From NCBI GenBank assembly GCA_002238685.1, contig MPMV01000042.1, forward strand, positions 1-40,368: 40,368 bases of DNA. The letters run 5' to 3'. Positions 17,250 to 26,286 of this stretch are shown in pieces (the first letter of the stretch is position 1; every line of letters starts with the position of its first letter). Under the pieces are notes generated by a model. That model was not told where the DNA came from and did not search any database. It was given only the letters and a program-made list of their open reading frames with translations. The DNA is from a bacterium EF100-94H03 bin56. GTDB taxonomy: Bacteria; Pseudomonadota; Alphaproteobacteria; SP197. The position numbers and the translations under genes were made by a program.

Positions 17250-18095
17250 ATGACATGTGAACTCGATGTACTTGCCGGTGATGCCGGTGTGGGCGACATC
17301 GTCGAGGTCGTTGACCGCGACGGGGCCGCCATCGTCGCCGATTTCGTCGACACCGACTGGCTTGACCGCTTCAACCGTGCAATCGACCCGGCGGTCGAAA
17401 GGGCGCGCCGGGTTCCCTTCGACAATCCCGCCATCGATTCCTTCCTCGGTGAACACACGGTGCGCCTGCACGGTCTGCTGGCGAAGGCTCCCTCATTCGT
17501 GGACCTGATGATCGAACCCCGGCTTCTCGCCATGATGGACCACTGGCTGCTTCCCCGCTGTTCCAGCTACCTCTTCAGTGCCGGCGAATTGATCGAGGTC
17601 AGGGGAGGGGAGACCGCACAGCGGTTTCATGTCGACGACGGATCGTGGCCGGTCTGGCCGCGCCGGGGGGCGGGCCTTCTGCAGATGAACGTCATGGTGG
17701 CGGCCACGGACTTCACGTGCAGCAACGGTGCGACACTGGTGGCGCCGGGCAGCCACAGATGGGAGAGCGGGCGGCTGCCCGGCAAGGGCGAGGTTGCACA
17801 AGTCGTGATGCCGCGAGGTTCCATCGCCGTCATCAGGGGCGATTGCCTGCATGCCGGAGGAACCAACACCGACGGCACCCGGCGGCGGGCCCTGTCGTTG
17901 TCCTGGTGCCTTGGATGGTTGCGCACCGTTGAAAACACCTGGCTCACCCTTCCCCTCGACGTGGTGGCCGGATTGCCCCCGAGAGCGCGGGAACTGCTGG
18001 GCTACGAGATCTACGACGGGTCAGCCGACGAGGTGCGAAGCGGATTTCTCGGCTACTACGAGATGGGGAGCCCCCGGGTCCTGTTCGAAGACTGA
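17250..18095 (+). CDS. PhyH-family Fe(II)/2-oxoglutarate dioxygenase
   Basis: The 281-residue protein is a second, diverged phytanoyl-CoA dioxygenase-family enzyme. Iron ligands are His127-x-Asp129 (FHVDD) and His201 (CLHAGG), with Arg211 as the likely 2-oxoglutarate anchor. NGATLVAPGSHRW (about 159-171) is the family hallmark. Both PhyH proteins in the window share the ending block CLGWLR after the second His, so they probably belong to one subfamily. The ATG at 17250 follows a GGGGCGGG run. It lies after a terminator-like hairpin and is convergent with the methyltransferase at 18110-18913, 14 bases away. The substrate is unknown; oxidation of a methylated amine or of a peptide-like compound is possible. 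Confidence 0.82.
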   Translation: MTCELDVLAGDAGVGDIVEVVDRDGAAIVADFVDTDWLDRFNRAIDPAVERARRVPFDNPAIDSFLGEHTVRLHGLLAKAPSFVDLMIEPRLLAMMDHWLLPRCSSYLFSAGELIEVRGGETAQRFHVDDGSWPVWPRRGAGLLQMNVMVAATDFTCSNGATLVAPGSHRWESGRLPGKGEVAQVVMPRGSIAVIRGDCLHAGGTNTDGTRRRALSLSWCLGWLRTVENTWLTLPLDVVAGLPPRARELLGYEIYDGSADEVRSGFLGYYEMGSPRVLFED

Positions 18096-18109
18096 AGGTC
18101 CAGGCGGTA

Positions 18110-18913
18110 TCACGTCGGCGCCGTGAAGGTTGCAGCGGTGACCTCGGTTTCATATGGGACCGCGAGCAGGCCGGCCTCGTTGACGAAAGGGGCCAGCGCC
18201 CTCTCGATGGTCGCAAGGATGACCTCCCGGTCGTGGTGGGCCTCGGCTGCGCGAAAATGGGAGGTCGAACGAACGTAGCCAAGCCACTCGTCCCTGGTGC
18301 GGGTCCAGACCCATGCAAAGCGCCGGGTCCGGACAGACCGGACATGGGACAGCGCAGCGAGTTCGCCGGCACAGACGTGATCGCGGTAGGTGCGCCGATA
18401 GCCCGGAGAGATGTTCTCGAGAGCCGTTTCGTAGGCTTGCGAGATGGCGGAATCCCTGATCCTGTTGTTGTTGAGGATGGCAAGGATGCCGCCTGGGCCG
18501 AGAACGCGGCTGCACTCGGCATGAAAGAGCTCACGGTCGAGCCAGTGAGCGGCCTGTCCGACCGTGACAAGATCGAACGTGCCATGCGCCAGCGGCAGCC
18601 TCTCTGCCCTGCCACCAAGCCAGTGGATACCACGAGTCGCACCTGAGGCGGTCTTGAGCATGTCGCGGGCCGGCTCGATGCCGACGATGAGGGAATCGGG
18701 AAAGTGGGACCGCAGCTGGCGCGTGAGGATTCCGGTGCCGCTGGCGATGTCGGCGATACGCCGGGGACGGTGCGCCAGCCAGTCGATCGCCTTTGGGAAG
18801 TAGCGGGGACGGAAGCTGTCGTAGTCCGACGCCAGTCCCTCGAAGATGGTGCCGGGATCGGCCCAGCGGGACGACCAGAGGTGCCTTGTGGCCGGCCGTT
18901 CAGTGAACCCCAT
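18110..18913 (-). CDS. Class I SAM-dependent methyltransferase
   Basis: The 267-residue product has a SAM-binding region with IADIASGTGILTRQL (about 50-64), GIEPARDML after strand 2, and AAHWLDRE, a signature shared with trans-aconitate-type and Tam-like methyltransferases. The start at ATG 18913 overlaps the last 14 bases of the formate dehydrogenase alpha gene, so it is the last gene of the long minus-strand run from 33301. GGAG lies about ten bases before the start. Its substrate cannot be told from the sequence. An in-frame extension upstream to 19015 lies inside the fdsA coding sequence and shows no homology, so it is rejected. Confidence 0.8.
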   Translation of the reverse strand: MGFTERPATRHLWSSRWADPGTIFEGLASDYDSFRPRYFPKAIDWLAHRPRRIADIASGTGILTRQLRSHFPDSLIVGIEPARDMLKTASGATRGIHWLGGRAERLPLAHGTFDLVTVGQAAHWLDRELFHAECSRVLGPGGILAILNNNRIRDSAISQAYETALENISPGYRRTYRDHVCAGELAALSHVRSVRTRRFAWVWTRTRDEWLGYVRSTSHFRAAEAHHDREVILATIERALAPFVNEAGLLAVPYETEVTAATFTAPT

Positions 18914-21665
18914 GTCGGGCGTGCTCCACGCGGGCGGCGCAGAACTTGAACTCCGGTATCTTGCCAATGGGATCGAGAGCCGGATTGGTGAGCAGGTTGG
19001 CGGCGGCTTCCACATAGCAGAAAGGCACGAACACCATGCCGGGCTGAAGGCCCGAATCCACGCGCACCCTGGCCTCTATGGCGCCGCGCCTCGTCTGGAT
19101 GCGCACGTCGTCCCCGGGTGCCAGGTGAAGGCGGGCCATGTCTCCAGGCGCCATCATGGCTACCGCCTCGGGCTCGAGGCTGTCGAGCACCGTGGCGCGC
19201 CGGGTCATGGCGCCGGTATGCCAGTGCTCGAGCTGGCGTCCCGTCGTCAGGATCATCGGGAAGTTCTCGTCGGGTGTCTCATCGGGCGGGATGATGGCCG
19301 CCGGCACCATGGAGCCGCGGCCGCTCGGCGTCGGGAAGGCGTCCGCGAAGACGATCTCCTGGCCGGGATCACTTTCTGATTCACACGGATAGATCACCGC
19401 ATCTTCGGTGCTGACCCGTTGCCAGGAAATACCGGCAATGGAGGGCATGGTCCGGCGCATTTCCTCGTAGACCTCACTGACTTCGCCATAGCGCCAGTCG
19501 AGTCCGAGGCCCCGGGCGATCGCCTGGATGATGGCCCAGTCCTGACGCGCCTTGCCGGGCAGGGGCACCGCCGTGCGGCCGCGCTGGACCTGGCGGTTGG
19601 TGTTGGTGACCGTGCCGTCCTTCTCGGGCCAGGCACTTGCCGGCAGGACGACATGGGCGAACATCGCGGTCTCGGTGAGAAAGAGATCCTGCACCACGAG
19701 ATGATCGAGCTTCGCCAGGGCGGCACGGGCATGATGTACATCGGGGTCCGACATCGCCGGATTCTCGCCCATGATGTACATGCCCTTCATGGATCCCTCA
19801 TGGACCGCATCCATGATCTCCACCACGGTGAGGCCCGGATCAGCGCTGAGTTCCGTTTCCCAGATGGCGCTGAAGTGCTGTCGGACGTCCTCGTCGGCCA
19901 CCGGTGCATAGTCGGGGAAACTCATCGGGATCAGTCCGGCGTCCGAAGCGCCCTGCACGTTGTTCTGCCCACGCAGGGGGTGGAGACCGGTACCCTCACG
20001 CCCGGTGTGGCCGGTCATGAGCGCAAGGGAAATCAGGCAGCGGGCGTTGTCCGTGCCATGAACATGCTGGCTGATGCCCATGCCCCAGAAGATCATGGCA
20101 CGCTCGGCGTTGGCATAGGCGCGCGCCACGGCCCGCAACGTTTCCGCATCGACGCCGGTGACCGATTCCATCGATTCCGGGGAATAAGCCGCCAAGTGGT
20201 CCTTGAGATCCTCGAAACCCTCGGTCATTGTCTCGATGTAGGCGGTGTCGTGAAGCCCTTCCTCGACGATGACATGCATGATCGCGTTCAGCACCGCCAC
20301 ATCGGCCCCCGGACGGAACTGGACCATGTGGGTGGCGTGCTGGCGCAGGGTCTGGCCGCGCGGATCCATGACCACGAGGCTGGCGCCGCGCTTGGCGGCA
20401 TTCTTGAAGAACGTGGCGGCAACGGGATGATTTTCCGTCGGATTTGCGCCTATGACGACAATGCAATCCGCCTTCAGCGCTTCGGTGAAGGGAGCGGTCA
20501 CGGCACCTGAGCCGATGGTCTGCAACAATGCCGCCACCGAACTCGCGTGGCAGAGCCTGGTGCAGTGATCGACATTGTTGCTGCCGAAGCCGGTCCGTAC
20601 CAGTTTCTGGAAGAGGTAGGCTTCCTCGTTGGAGCCCTTCGCCGAGCCGAAGCCTGCCAGGGCGCTGCCGCCGTGGCGGTCACGTATGGCGGCGAGACCC
20701 GAGATGGCGACCTCAAGGGCCTCGTCCCAGTCCGCCTCGCGAAAGTGCGACAAGAAATTGGCCGGATCGACCCACTCGTCGGCGTTTCGGGGCGCATCGT
20801 CACGACGGATCAGCGGGCGCGTGAGACGCTGGGGATCATTGATGTAGTCGAAACCGAAACGCCCCTTGACACACAGCCGGCCGTGATTGGCCGGGCCTTC
20901 CTTGCCCTTCACGGCAACGATACGGTCATTCTCGACCTGGTAGGTGATCTGGCAGCCCACGCCGCAGTAGGGACAGACGCTGTCCACCTGCCGTGCCGGC
21001 ACCGGCCGGCCGATGCCGGCGTCGTCGACGAGGGATTTTTCCATGAGGGCGCCGGTGGGACATGACTGGACGCATTCCCCGCAGGCGACACAGGTCGATT
21101 CACCCATGGGATCGTCGAAGTCGAAGACGATCTTCGAGTGCGGACCGCGCCCGGCCATGGCAATGACGTCATTGACCTGGATGTCCCGGCAGGCTCGCTG
21201 GCAGCGGTTGCAGTGGATGCACGCGTCGAGATTGACGGCCATCGCCGGGTGGGAAAGGTCGGGTGCCGGCTGGGACGCGCGCCGGGGGAAGCGGGAATCG
21301 CCCAGTTCCATCTCGTGGGCCCAATGCCAGAGCTCGGATGTGGTGGTGTGGGCTTGCGGTTCCTCGGGCTGGTCGGCAACGAGAAGTTCAAGCACGGTGC
21401 GGCGCGACGCCTTGGCACGACTGCTGGCACTGTGAACGACCATGTCCGGCGTCGGCTGGCGGATGCACGAGGCAGCGAGCGTGCGTTCGCCCTCGATTTC
21501 GACCATGCACAGGCGGCAGTTGCCGTCTGCGGCATAGTCCTGCATCTCGGTATGACACAGGTGGGGGATATGCGTTCCCGTTCGCCGCGCCACCTGCCAG
21601 ATCGATTCGCCGGGATGTGCGGTGACGGTTGTTCCGTCCAGCGCAAATGTGATGGTGTCGCTCAC
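18900..21665 (-). CDS. fdsA: NAD-type formate dehydrogenase, alpha subunit
   Basis: The 921-residue molybdopterin subunit oxidises formate to CO2. Order: a [2Fe-2S] ferredoxin domain (Cys37, 50, 53, 67), a His/Cys-ligated cluster region (about 106-120), two ferredoxin clusters (Cys149/152/155/159 and Cys192/195/198/202), the [4Fe-4S] site before the pterin domain (Cys231, 234, 238, 265), then the Mo/W-bis-MGD domain and a C-terminal dinucleotide-binding domain. RLCH places an ordinary Cys372 at the site of the Sec of E. coli FDH-H, so no selenium machinery is needed. The GTG start at 21665 overlaps the fdsB stop as GTGA, with GGAGG in front. Electrons pass to the fused beta subunit and on to NAD+. 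Genes for the sulfurtransferase FdhD and for the small FdsD subunit are not seen nearby. The formate source may be the dimethylformamidase-like enzyme. Confidence 0.92.
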   Translation of the reverse strand: MSDTITFALDGTTVTAHPGESIWQVARRTGTHIPHLCHTEMQDYAADGNCRLCMVEIEGERTLAASCIRQPTPDMVVHSASSRAKASRRTVLELLVADQPEEPQAHTTTSELWHWAHEMELGDSRFPRRASQPAPDLSHPAMAVNLDACIHCNRCQRACRDIQVNDVIAMAGRGPHSKIVFDFDDPMGESTCVACGECVQSCPTGALMEKSLVDDAGIGRPVPARQVDSVCPYCGVGCQITYQVENDRIVAVKGKEGPANHGRLCVKGRFGFDYINDPQRLTRPLIRRDDAPRNADEWVDPANFLSHFREADWDEALEVAISGLAAIRDRHGGSALAGFGSAKGSNEEAYLFQKLVRTGFGSNNVDHCTRLCHASSVAALLQTIGSGAVTAPFTEALKADCIVVIGANPTENHPVAATFFKNAAKRGASLVVMDPRGQTLRQHATHMVQFRPGADVAVLNAIMHVIVEEGLHDTAYIETMTEGFEDLKDHLAAYSPESMESVTGVDAETLRAVARAYANAERAMIFWGMGISQHVHGTDNARCLISLALMTGHTGREGTGLHPLRGQNNVQGASDAGLIPMSFPDYAPVADEDVRQHFSAIWETELSADPGLTVVEIMDAVHEGSMKGMYIMGENPAMSDPDVHHARAALAKLDHLVVQDLFLTETAMFAHVVLPASAWPEKDGTVTNTNRQVQRGRTAVPLPGKARQDWAIIQAIARGLGLDWRYGEVSEVYEEMRRTMPSIAGISWQRVSTEDAVIYPCESESDPGQEIVFADAFPTPSGRGSMVPAAIIPPDETPDENFPMILTTGRQLEHWHTGAMTRRATVLDSLEPEAVAMMAPGDMARLHLAPGDDVRIQTRRGAIEARVRVDSGLQPGMVFVPFCYVEAAANLLTNPALDPIGKIPEFKFCAARVEHARHGVH

Positions 21666-23359
21666 GCCACATCCTCCGGAAAGTATCTGAGGACAGTCAG
21701 TATCGGGTTGGGTGCGGCCTGACCCAGGCCGCAGATCGAGGCGTCCGCCATCACCTGGCAAAGATCCTCAAGGAGTGGGGCATTCCAGACGCCGCCCTCC
21801 ATCAGGGCCACCGCCTTCTCGCAGCCGACCCGGCATGGCGTGCACTGTCCGCAGCTTTCGTCCTCGAAGAACTTCAGCAGACTGACGGCCGCATCCGACA
21901 TGTTGTCCTGGTCGGACAGAACCACGATGGCCGCCGAGCCGATGAATCCGCCGTGGGGCTGGATGGTGTCGAAATCGAGCGGCACGTCACCGAGCGAGGC
22001 GGGCAGGATGCCGCCCGAGGCGCCGCCGGGAAGCCAGCCCTTGAACCGGTGACCGTCTGCCATGCCGCCGCAGTACTCGTCGATCAGTTCGCGCACCGTG
22101 ATGCCGGCCGGCGCGAGCTTGACGCCAGGTTTCCTGACCCGCCCGGAGACGGAAAAACTGCGCAGGCCACTGCGACCGTTACGACCGTGACCGGCAAACC
22201 AGTCGGCGCCCTTCGACAGGATTCCCGGGACCCAGTAAAGAGTTTCGACGTTGTGAACGAGTGTCGGTCTGTCGAAGATGCCGACCTTGGCGACGAAGGG
22301 CGGCCGGTGGCGAGGCAGACCACGCTTGCCCTCGATGGATTCGATCATCGCCGATTCTTCGCCGCAGATGTAGGCGCCGGCGCCACGGCGCAGGTGAATC
22401 CGCGCCGCCCCCTCCAGGCCGGAATCGGCGAGACGCGCCAGTTCACGCGTCAGCGCCAGGCGGATCCCCGGATACTCGTCGCGCAGGTAGAAGTAGACGT
22501 CGGTCGCCTCGACCACCCAGGCGGCGATCAGCGTGCCCTCGATGATGCGGTGAGGTTCGGTCTCGAGATAGTGGCGGTCCTTGAAGGTGCCAACCTCGCC
22601 TTCGTCGGCATTGACGGCCATCAGTCGCGGTCCGGTTTCCATGCGCACGAAACGCCACTTCCTTCCGGCTGGAAAACCGGCGCCCCCCAGACCACGAAGC
22701 GACGCCGACTCCATGGTGTCGATGAGGTCGTCGGGAGTGTGCTTGCCGGCAAGGACCTCCCGCAGCATGGCGTAGCCGCCCTCGGCGAGGTAGGCGTCGA
22801 GATCCTGACAGTCCGGCACCTTCGCCTCGAGGTCTCCCGTCTCGATCGCCGCCCTGACTCGGGCGAAACTGGCATGATCGATGTCGTTCAGACCGGCCTT
22901 GACCGCGGGAGCGGCGGCGCACCGCCCCATGCAGGGCGCCCGGACTACCCGGACGTCGGACCCGAGCGTGTCGGAGAGGGCGTGGCAGAGATCATCGGCG
23001 CCGGCCATGGCACAGGACAGACTCTCGCACACCCTGACGGTAATGGGCGGCGGCGGAGGCTCACCCTCCCTGACAACATCGAAGTGGTGATAGAACGTCG
23101 CAACCTCGAAGGCTTCCGCCATGGGGATGGAGAGGGCGTCGGCAAGAGCTTTCAGGTGACGGTGGGAAATGTGGCGGTAACGGTCCTGGATGAGATGGAG
23201 GTACTCGATCAGAAGGTCGCGCCTGAGCGGCGCATCACCGACGAGTGAGGCGATCTCGACCGCTGCCTGCGGGTCCGCCTGGCGCCCTCTCGCGGTCGCG
23301 CGCGACCGTCTTTTTCTTGCTCCCGGCGACCGGAAAGCGGTACCGCTTCGATCCATCAT
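21662..23359 (-). CDS. fdsB: Formate dehydrogenase beta subunit, NuoE-NuoF fusion
   Basis: The 565-residue protein fuses a NuoE-like (FdsG-type) [2Fe-2S] domain to a NuoF-like (FdsB-type) NADH/FMN domain. The first part has the four cluster cysteines in RVCESLSC and APCMGRC (about 110-150). The second has the FMN site GLGGAGFPAGRKW, the NADH region ADEGEVGTFKDR, GAGAYICGEESA, and the [4Fe-4S] motif ESCGQCTPCRVGC near residue 490. It takes electrons from FdsA and reduces NAD+. In many other bacteria the two parts are separate genes, so the fusion is notable though not unique. The start is uncertain: ATGs at 23359, 23374 and 23398 are in frame, and I prefer 23359 because AGG lies about five bases upstream. 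It follows the ABC ATPase gene with a 59-base gap. Confidence 0.88.
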   Translation of the reverse strand: MMDRSGTAFRSPGARKRRSRATARGRQADPQAAVEIASLVGDAPLRRDLLIEYLHLIQDRYRHISHRHLKALADALSIPMAEAFEVATFYHHFDVVREGEPPPPPITVRVCESLSCAMAGADDLCHALSDTLGSDVRVVRAPCMGRCAAAPAVKAGLNDIDHASFARVRAAIETGDLEAKVPDCQDLDAYLAEGGYAMLREVLAGKHTPDDLIDTMESASLRGLGGAGFPAGRKWRFVRMETGPRLMAVNADEGEVGTFKDRHYLETEPHRIIEGTLIAAWVVEATDVYFYLRDEYPGIRLALTRELARLADSGLEGAARIHLRRGAGAYICGEESAMIESIEGKRGLPRHRPPFVAKVGIFDRPTLVHNVETLYWVPGILSKGADWFAGHGRNGRSGLRSFSVSGRVRKPGVKLAPAGITVRELIDEYCGGMADGHRFKGWLPGGASGGILPASLGDVPLDFDTIQPHGGFIGSAAIVVLSDQDNMSDAAVSLLKFFEDESCGQCTPCRVGCEKAVALMEGGVWNAPLLEDLCQVMADASICGLGQAAPNPILTVLRYFPEDVA

Positions 23360-23418
23360 CAAACCTGTTCGCATTCCCTGGAAAGGGGGGCGAACCATGC
23401 CGGATGACACACCGGGTG

Positions 23419-24432
23419 TCACCCCCCGGGGCCGGATGTACCAGCCTCAGCCGGATTCGGAAAGGGGAAGTGACAACTTGCCATGCGCCCGGGCGCCACC
23501 GTCCTCAGCACCGGAGCCTCTGAAAGGCACTTTTCCCGGACAAAGGGGCAGCGGGTGTGGAATTCGCAACCCTGGGGACGGTTCATCAGGGATGGGATCT
23601 CCCCTTCGAGTTCCAGCTTTTCGCGGCGCTTGTCGGGATCGGGTTCCGGGACCGCCGCCAGCAGGCCCAGTGTATAGGGATGGGCCGGGCTGGCGAAGAT
23701 TCCGTCGGTGTCACCTGTTTCGACAAATCGCCCCAGGTACATGATGGCAAGGCGGTCGCTGACATGGCGTACCACCGGAAGGTTGTGGGTGATGATGAGA
23801 TAGGAGAGACCCAATTCACGCTGAAGGCGGTTCATCAGATTGAGAATCTCGCCCTGGACGGAGACGTCGAGTCCGGCCGTCGGCTCGTCGGCGATGATCA
23901 GACGTGGCTCGAGGGCCAGCGCACGCGCCACCCCGACGCGGCGCGCCTGCCCTCCCGACAGCTGGTGGGGATAGGCTCCGAGGAACCCCTCGTGGAGGCC
24001 CACGAGGTTGAGCAGCCTCCTTGCGTCGCGGGAACTCTCGCTGCCCGGAATGCGGTGGATGCGGAAGGGTTCGGTGATGAGATTGCGGACGGTCTTGCGA
24101 GGTGACAGGCTGGCCACGGGATCCTGGAACATCATCGCCACATTCCGTCTGATGACCCTCAGGCGGGCGTCGTCGAGACCACGCAGTTCGGTTCCATCGA
24201 AGGTGATACTGCCCTCGGCCATCTCCACGAGACCGATTATGGCGCGTCCCAGGGTGGTCTTTCCCGAACCCGATTCACCGACCAGCCCGTAGGTCTCTCC
24301 CTCGTTCAGGGTGAAGGAGACCTGCATCACGGCATCGATATGGGGATCGGTCAGACTCTTGACGAGCGACTTGACGAGACCGGCGGTGCGGAAGCGGACA
24401 CGCAGTCCCTCGACGTTCAGCAGTTCAGGCAT
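23419..24432 (-). CDS. Dipeptide-type ABC importer ATPase (DppF-like)
   Basis: The 337-residue nucleotide-binding subunit has Walker A GESGSGKTT (about 53-61), a Q-loop with MMFQDP, the signature LSGGQ followed by ARRVGVARAL, Walker B LIIADEPTAGLD and the switch His in THNL. The C-terminus has the oligopeptide-binding-type cysteine cluster (CEFHTRCPF) that holds an iron-sulfur-like or structural metal site in DppD/DppF proteins. The ATG at 24432 overlaps the upstream ATPase stop by eight bases. It pairs with the gene at 24425-25408 and the two permeases to form an inner-membrane importer for peptides, nickel or similar ligands. The solute is not defined by sequence. Confidence 0.9.
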   Translation of the reverse strand: MPELLNVEGLRVRFRTAGLVKSLVKSLTDPHIDAVMQVSFTLNEGETYGLVGESGSGKTTLGRAIIGLVEMAEGSITFDGTELRGLDDARLRVIRRNVAMMFQDPVASLSPRKTVRNLITEPFRIHRIPGSESSRDARRLLNLVGLHEGFLGAYPHQLSGGQARRVGVARALALEPRLIIADEPTAGLDVSVQGEILNLMNRLQRELGLSYLIITHNLPVVRHVSDRLAIMYLGRFVETGDTDGIFASPAHPYTLGLLAAVPEPDPDKRREKLELEGEIPSLMNRPQGCEFHTRCPFVREKCLSEAPVLRTVAPGRMASCHFPFPNPAEAGTSGPGG

Positions 24433-25408
24433 CACGCACCTTGAAGCACCGGGCCTGGTGCACGGCGTTGACGTCATAGGTGGCAGGCGCGGTATCGGAA
24501 CACGGTGCATAGCGTTGCGGGCAACGCGGCGCGAAGATGCAGCCCCGTGGCAGGTCGATCAGGTCCGGTACGCTGCCCGATATGGTCGGCAGGTCGCGGC
24601 GCTTTTCCTCGATGCGTGCCGGATCACAGTCGAGCAACATGCGCGTATAGGGGTGCTGTGCCCTGTGAAACAGGTCGTGGACTTCTCCCTGTTCAACAAC
24701 CTCCCCGGCGTACATGACCACCACCTCGTCGCACAGTTCGGCAATCAGGCCGAGATTGTGCGAGACAAACAGCATGGAACAGCCGAAGCGGGCGCACAGA
24801 TCCTTCATGAGATGAATGATCTGCGCCTCGAGCGTGACATCGAGGGCGGTCGTCGGTTCGTCGGCGATAAGCAGGCCCGGATTCATCATCAGCGCCATGG
24901 CGATGCAGATACGCTGGCGCATGCCGCCGGAGAACTGGTGCGGATAGTCGGCAAGGCGCCGCGCCGGATCGGGGATGCCGACCTGGCCCAGCATGTCGGT
25001 GGCAAGGCGGCGCTTGTCGGCCATGGACATGTCGAGCCGGTAGAGAATGTCGGTCATCTGGGTGCCGATGGAAATCACAGGATTGAGCGCCGTCATGGGG
25101 TCCTGGAACACCATGGAGATTTCCTTGCCGCGGATGCCGCGCAGGTCCGCCGGGCTCATGGCGAGAACATCACGCCCCTTGAAGACCACGGAGGACGAGT
25201 CCGCCACCACTGCATTGGCCGCCAGCAGGCGCAGGACACAGTTGATCAGAGTCGACTTGCCGCAGCCCGATTCGCCGACGATACCGACGACCCTGTTGTC
25301 GGGCACCGTCAGATCGACATGACGCAGGGCACGCACCGTGCCGCGGCCCGTGAGGAAGTCGACGGAGAGATCGCGCACCGCCAGAACCGTGTTGTCGCGG
25401 TCGTTCAT
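24425..25408 (-). CDS. Dipeptide-type ABC importer ATPase (DppD-like)
   Basis: The 327-residue subunit has Walker [10 protein letters not shown] (about 43-51), Q-loop MVFQDP, signature FSGGM followed by [10 protein letters not shown], Walker [13 protein letters not shown] and the switch His in VSHNL. The C-terminal cysteine cluster ([14 protein letters not shown]) matches the DppD/OppD type. The start at ATG 25408, after AAGGA, overlaps the permease stop as ATGA. Together with the DppF-like ATPase it forms a heterodimer that powers the two permeases. Being inside the run with hydantoinase-like and formate dehydrogenase genes, it likely imports the operon's substrate. Confidence 0.9.
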   Translation of the reverse strand: MNDRDNTVLAVRDLSVDFLTGRGTVRALRHVDLTVPDNRVVGIVGESGCGKSTLINCVLRLLAANAVVADSSSVVFKGRDVLAMSPADLRGIRGKEISMVFQDPMTALNPVISIGTQMTDILYRLDMSMADKRRLATDMLGQVGIPDPARRLADYPHQFSGGMRQRICIAMALMMNPGLLIADEPTTALDVTLEAQIIHLMKDLCARFGCSMLFVSHNLGLIAELCDEVVVMYAGEVVEQGEVHDLFHRAQHPYTRMLLDCDPARIEEKRRDLPTISGSVPDLIDLPRGCIFAPRCPQRYAPCSDTAPATYDVNAVHQARCFKVRDA

Positions 25409-26286
25409 CGGTCCTTCTTGAGCTTGGGGTCGAGGACGTCGCGCAGCGCCTCGCCGAGGAAGGTGAATCCAAGGGTGGTGATGATGAGCGGGATACCGCC
25501 AGCGACGACGAGCCATGGCGTGTTGCGGATAAACCCGTAGCCGTCGTTGAGGATAGAACCCCAGGACGGAGTTGGCGGTTTGACGCCAAGACCGAGGAAG
25601 GACAGTCCGGCTTCGATGGTGATGACCACCGGGATGTCCATGCTGGCGAGGATGAGCAGCGGCTGCACGATATTGGGCACGAGGTGGGAAAACATGATGC
25701 GCGGCACGCCGGCGCCGAGCGCCCGCTCGGCAAGAATGAACTCCGTGTTCTTGGTCGCCAGGGTCGATGCCCTGGCAATGCGGGCATAGCCTGGAGTCGT
25801 GGTGGCAATCACGACGAAGATGATGGTCTCCAGGCTCGGTCCCACCACCGTGATGACGGCCAGTGCGAACATGATGACGGGAAAGGCGCGCACCGAATCG
25901 AAGAACCACATCAGGACGTTGTCGAGCCACGATGGGCCGTAGCCGGCGAGCATGCCGAGCACCAGTCCCAGCAGGAGCGACGAACCGACGGAGACCAGTG
26001 CCACGTAGAGGGCAATCTGACCGCCGTGGAGAATGCGGCTGAAGGTGTCGCGCCCCAGGTTGTCGGTTCCCAGGAGATGGTCCCACGACGGGCTGGCGAG
26101 CCGCGACTTGACGTCGAGTGCCTTGTAGTCGTGGGGTGCGATGATGTCCGCCCCGATCGCCGAGAGGATGATGAGAAGCACCAGCACCAGGCCAAAGCAG
26201 CCCAGGGGGTCGCGCAGAAGTTGCCGGAGCCGGGCGAAGCGGGGTTCCTGGCGGATCGCGACGTCGCTGGGTGTGGTGTCGGTCAT
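25405..26286 (-). CDS. Dipeptide-type ABC importer permease (DppC-like)
   Basis: The 293-residue inner-membrane protein has an N-terminal cytoplasmic segment, one transmembrane helix (about 28-50), a periplasmic loop with LLGTDNLGRDTFSRILHG, a hallmark of DppC/OppC, then five more helices. The EAA loop that docks on the ATPases lies in EFILAERALGAGVPRIMFSHLVP (about 182-204). The stop of the preceding permease gene is immediately before its start, and its own stop overlaps the next ATPase gene. It forms the translocation pore with the DppB-like protein. Substrate specificity cannot be read from it. Confidence 0.9.
   Translation of the reverse strand: MTDTTPSDVAIRQEPRFARLRQLLRDPLGCFGLVLVLLIILSAIGADIIAPHDYKALDVKSRLASPSWDHLLGTDNLGRDTFSRILHGGQIALYVALVSVGSSLLLGLVLGMLAGYGPSWLDNVLMWFFDSVRAFPVIMFALAVITVVGPSLETIIFVVIATTTPGYARIARASTLATKNTEFILAERALGAGVPRIMFSHLVPNIVQPLLILASMDIPVVITIEAGLSFLGLGVKPPTPSWGSILNDGYGFIRNTPWLVVAGGIPLIITTLGFTFLGEALRDVLDPKLKKDR

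Noticed and set aside
20550..20566. Selenocysteine in the formate dehydrogenase active site
   Set aside because: The catalytic codon in RLCH is TGC, an ordinary cysteine, and the frame has no internal TGA.
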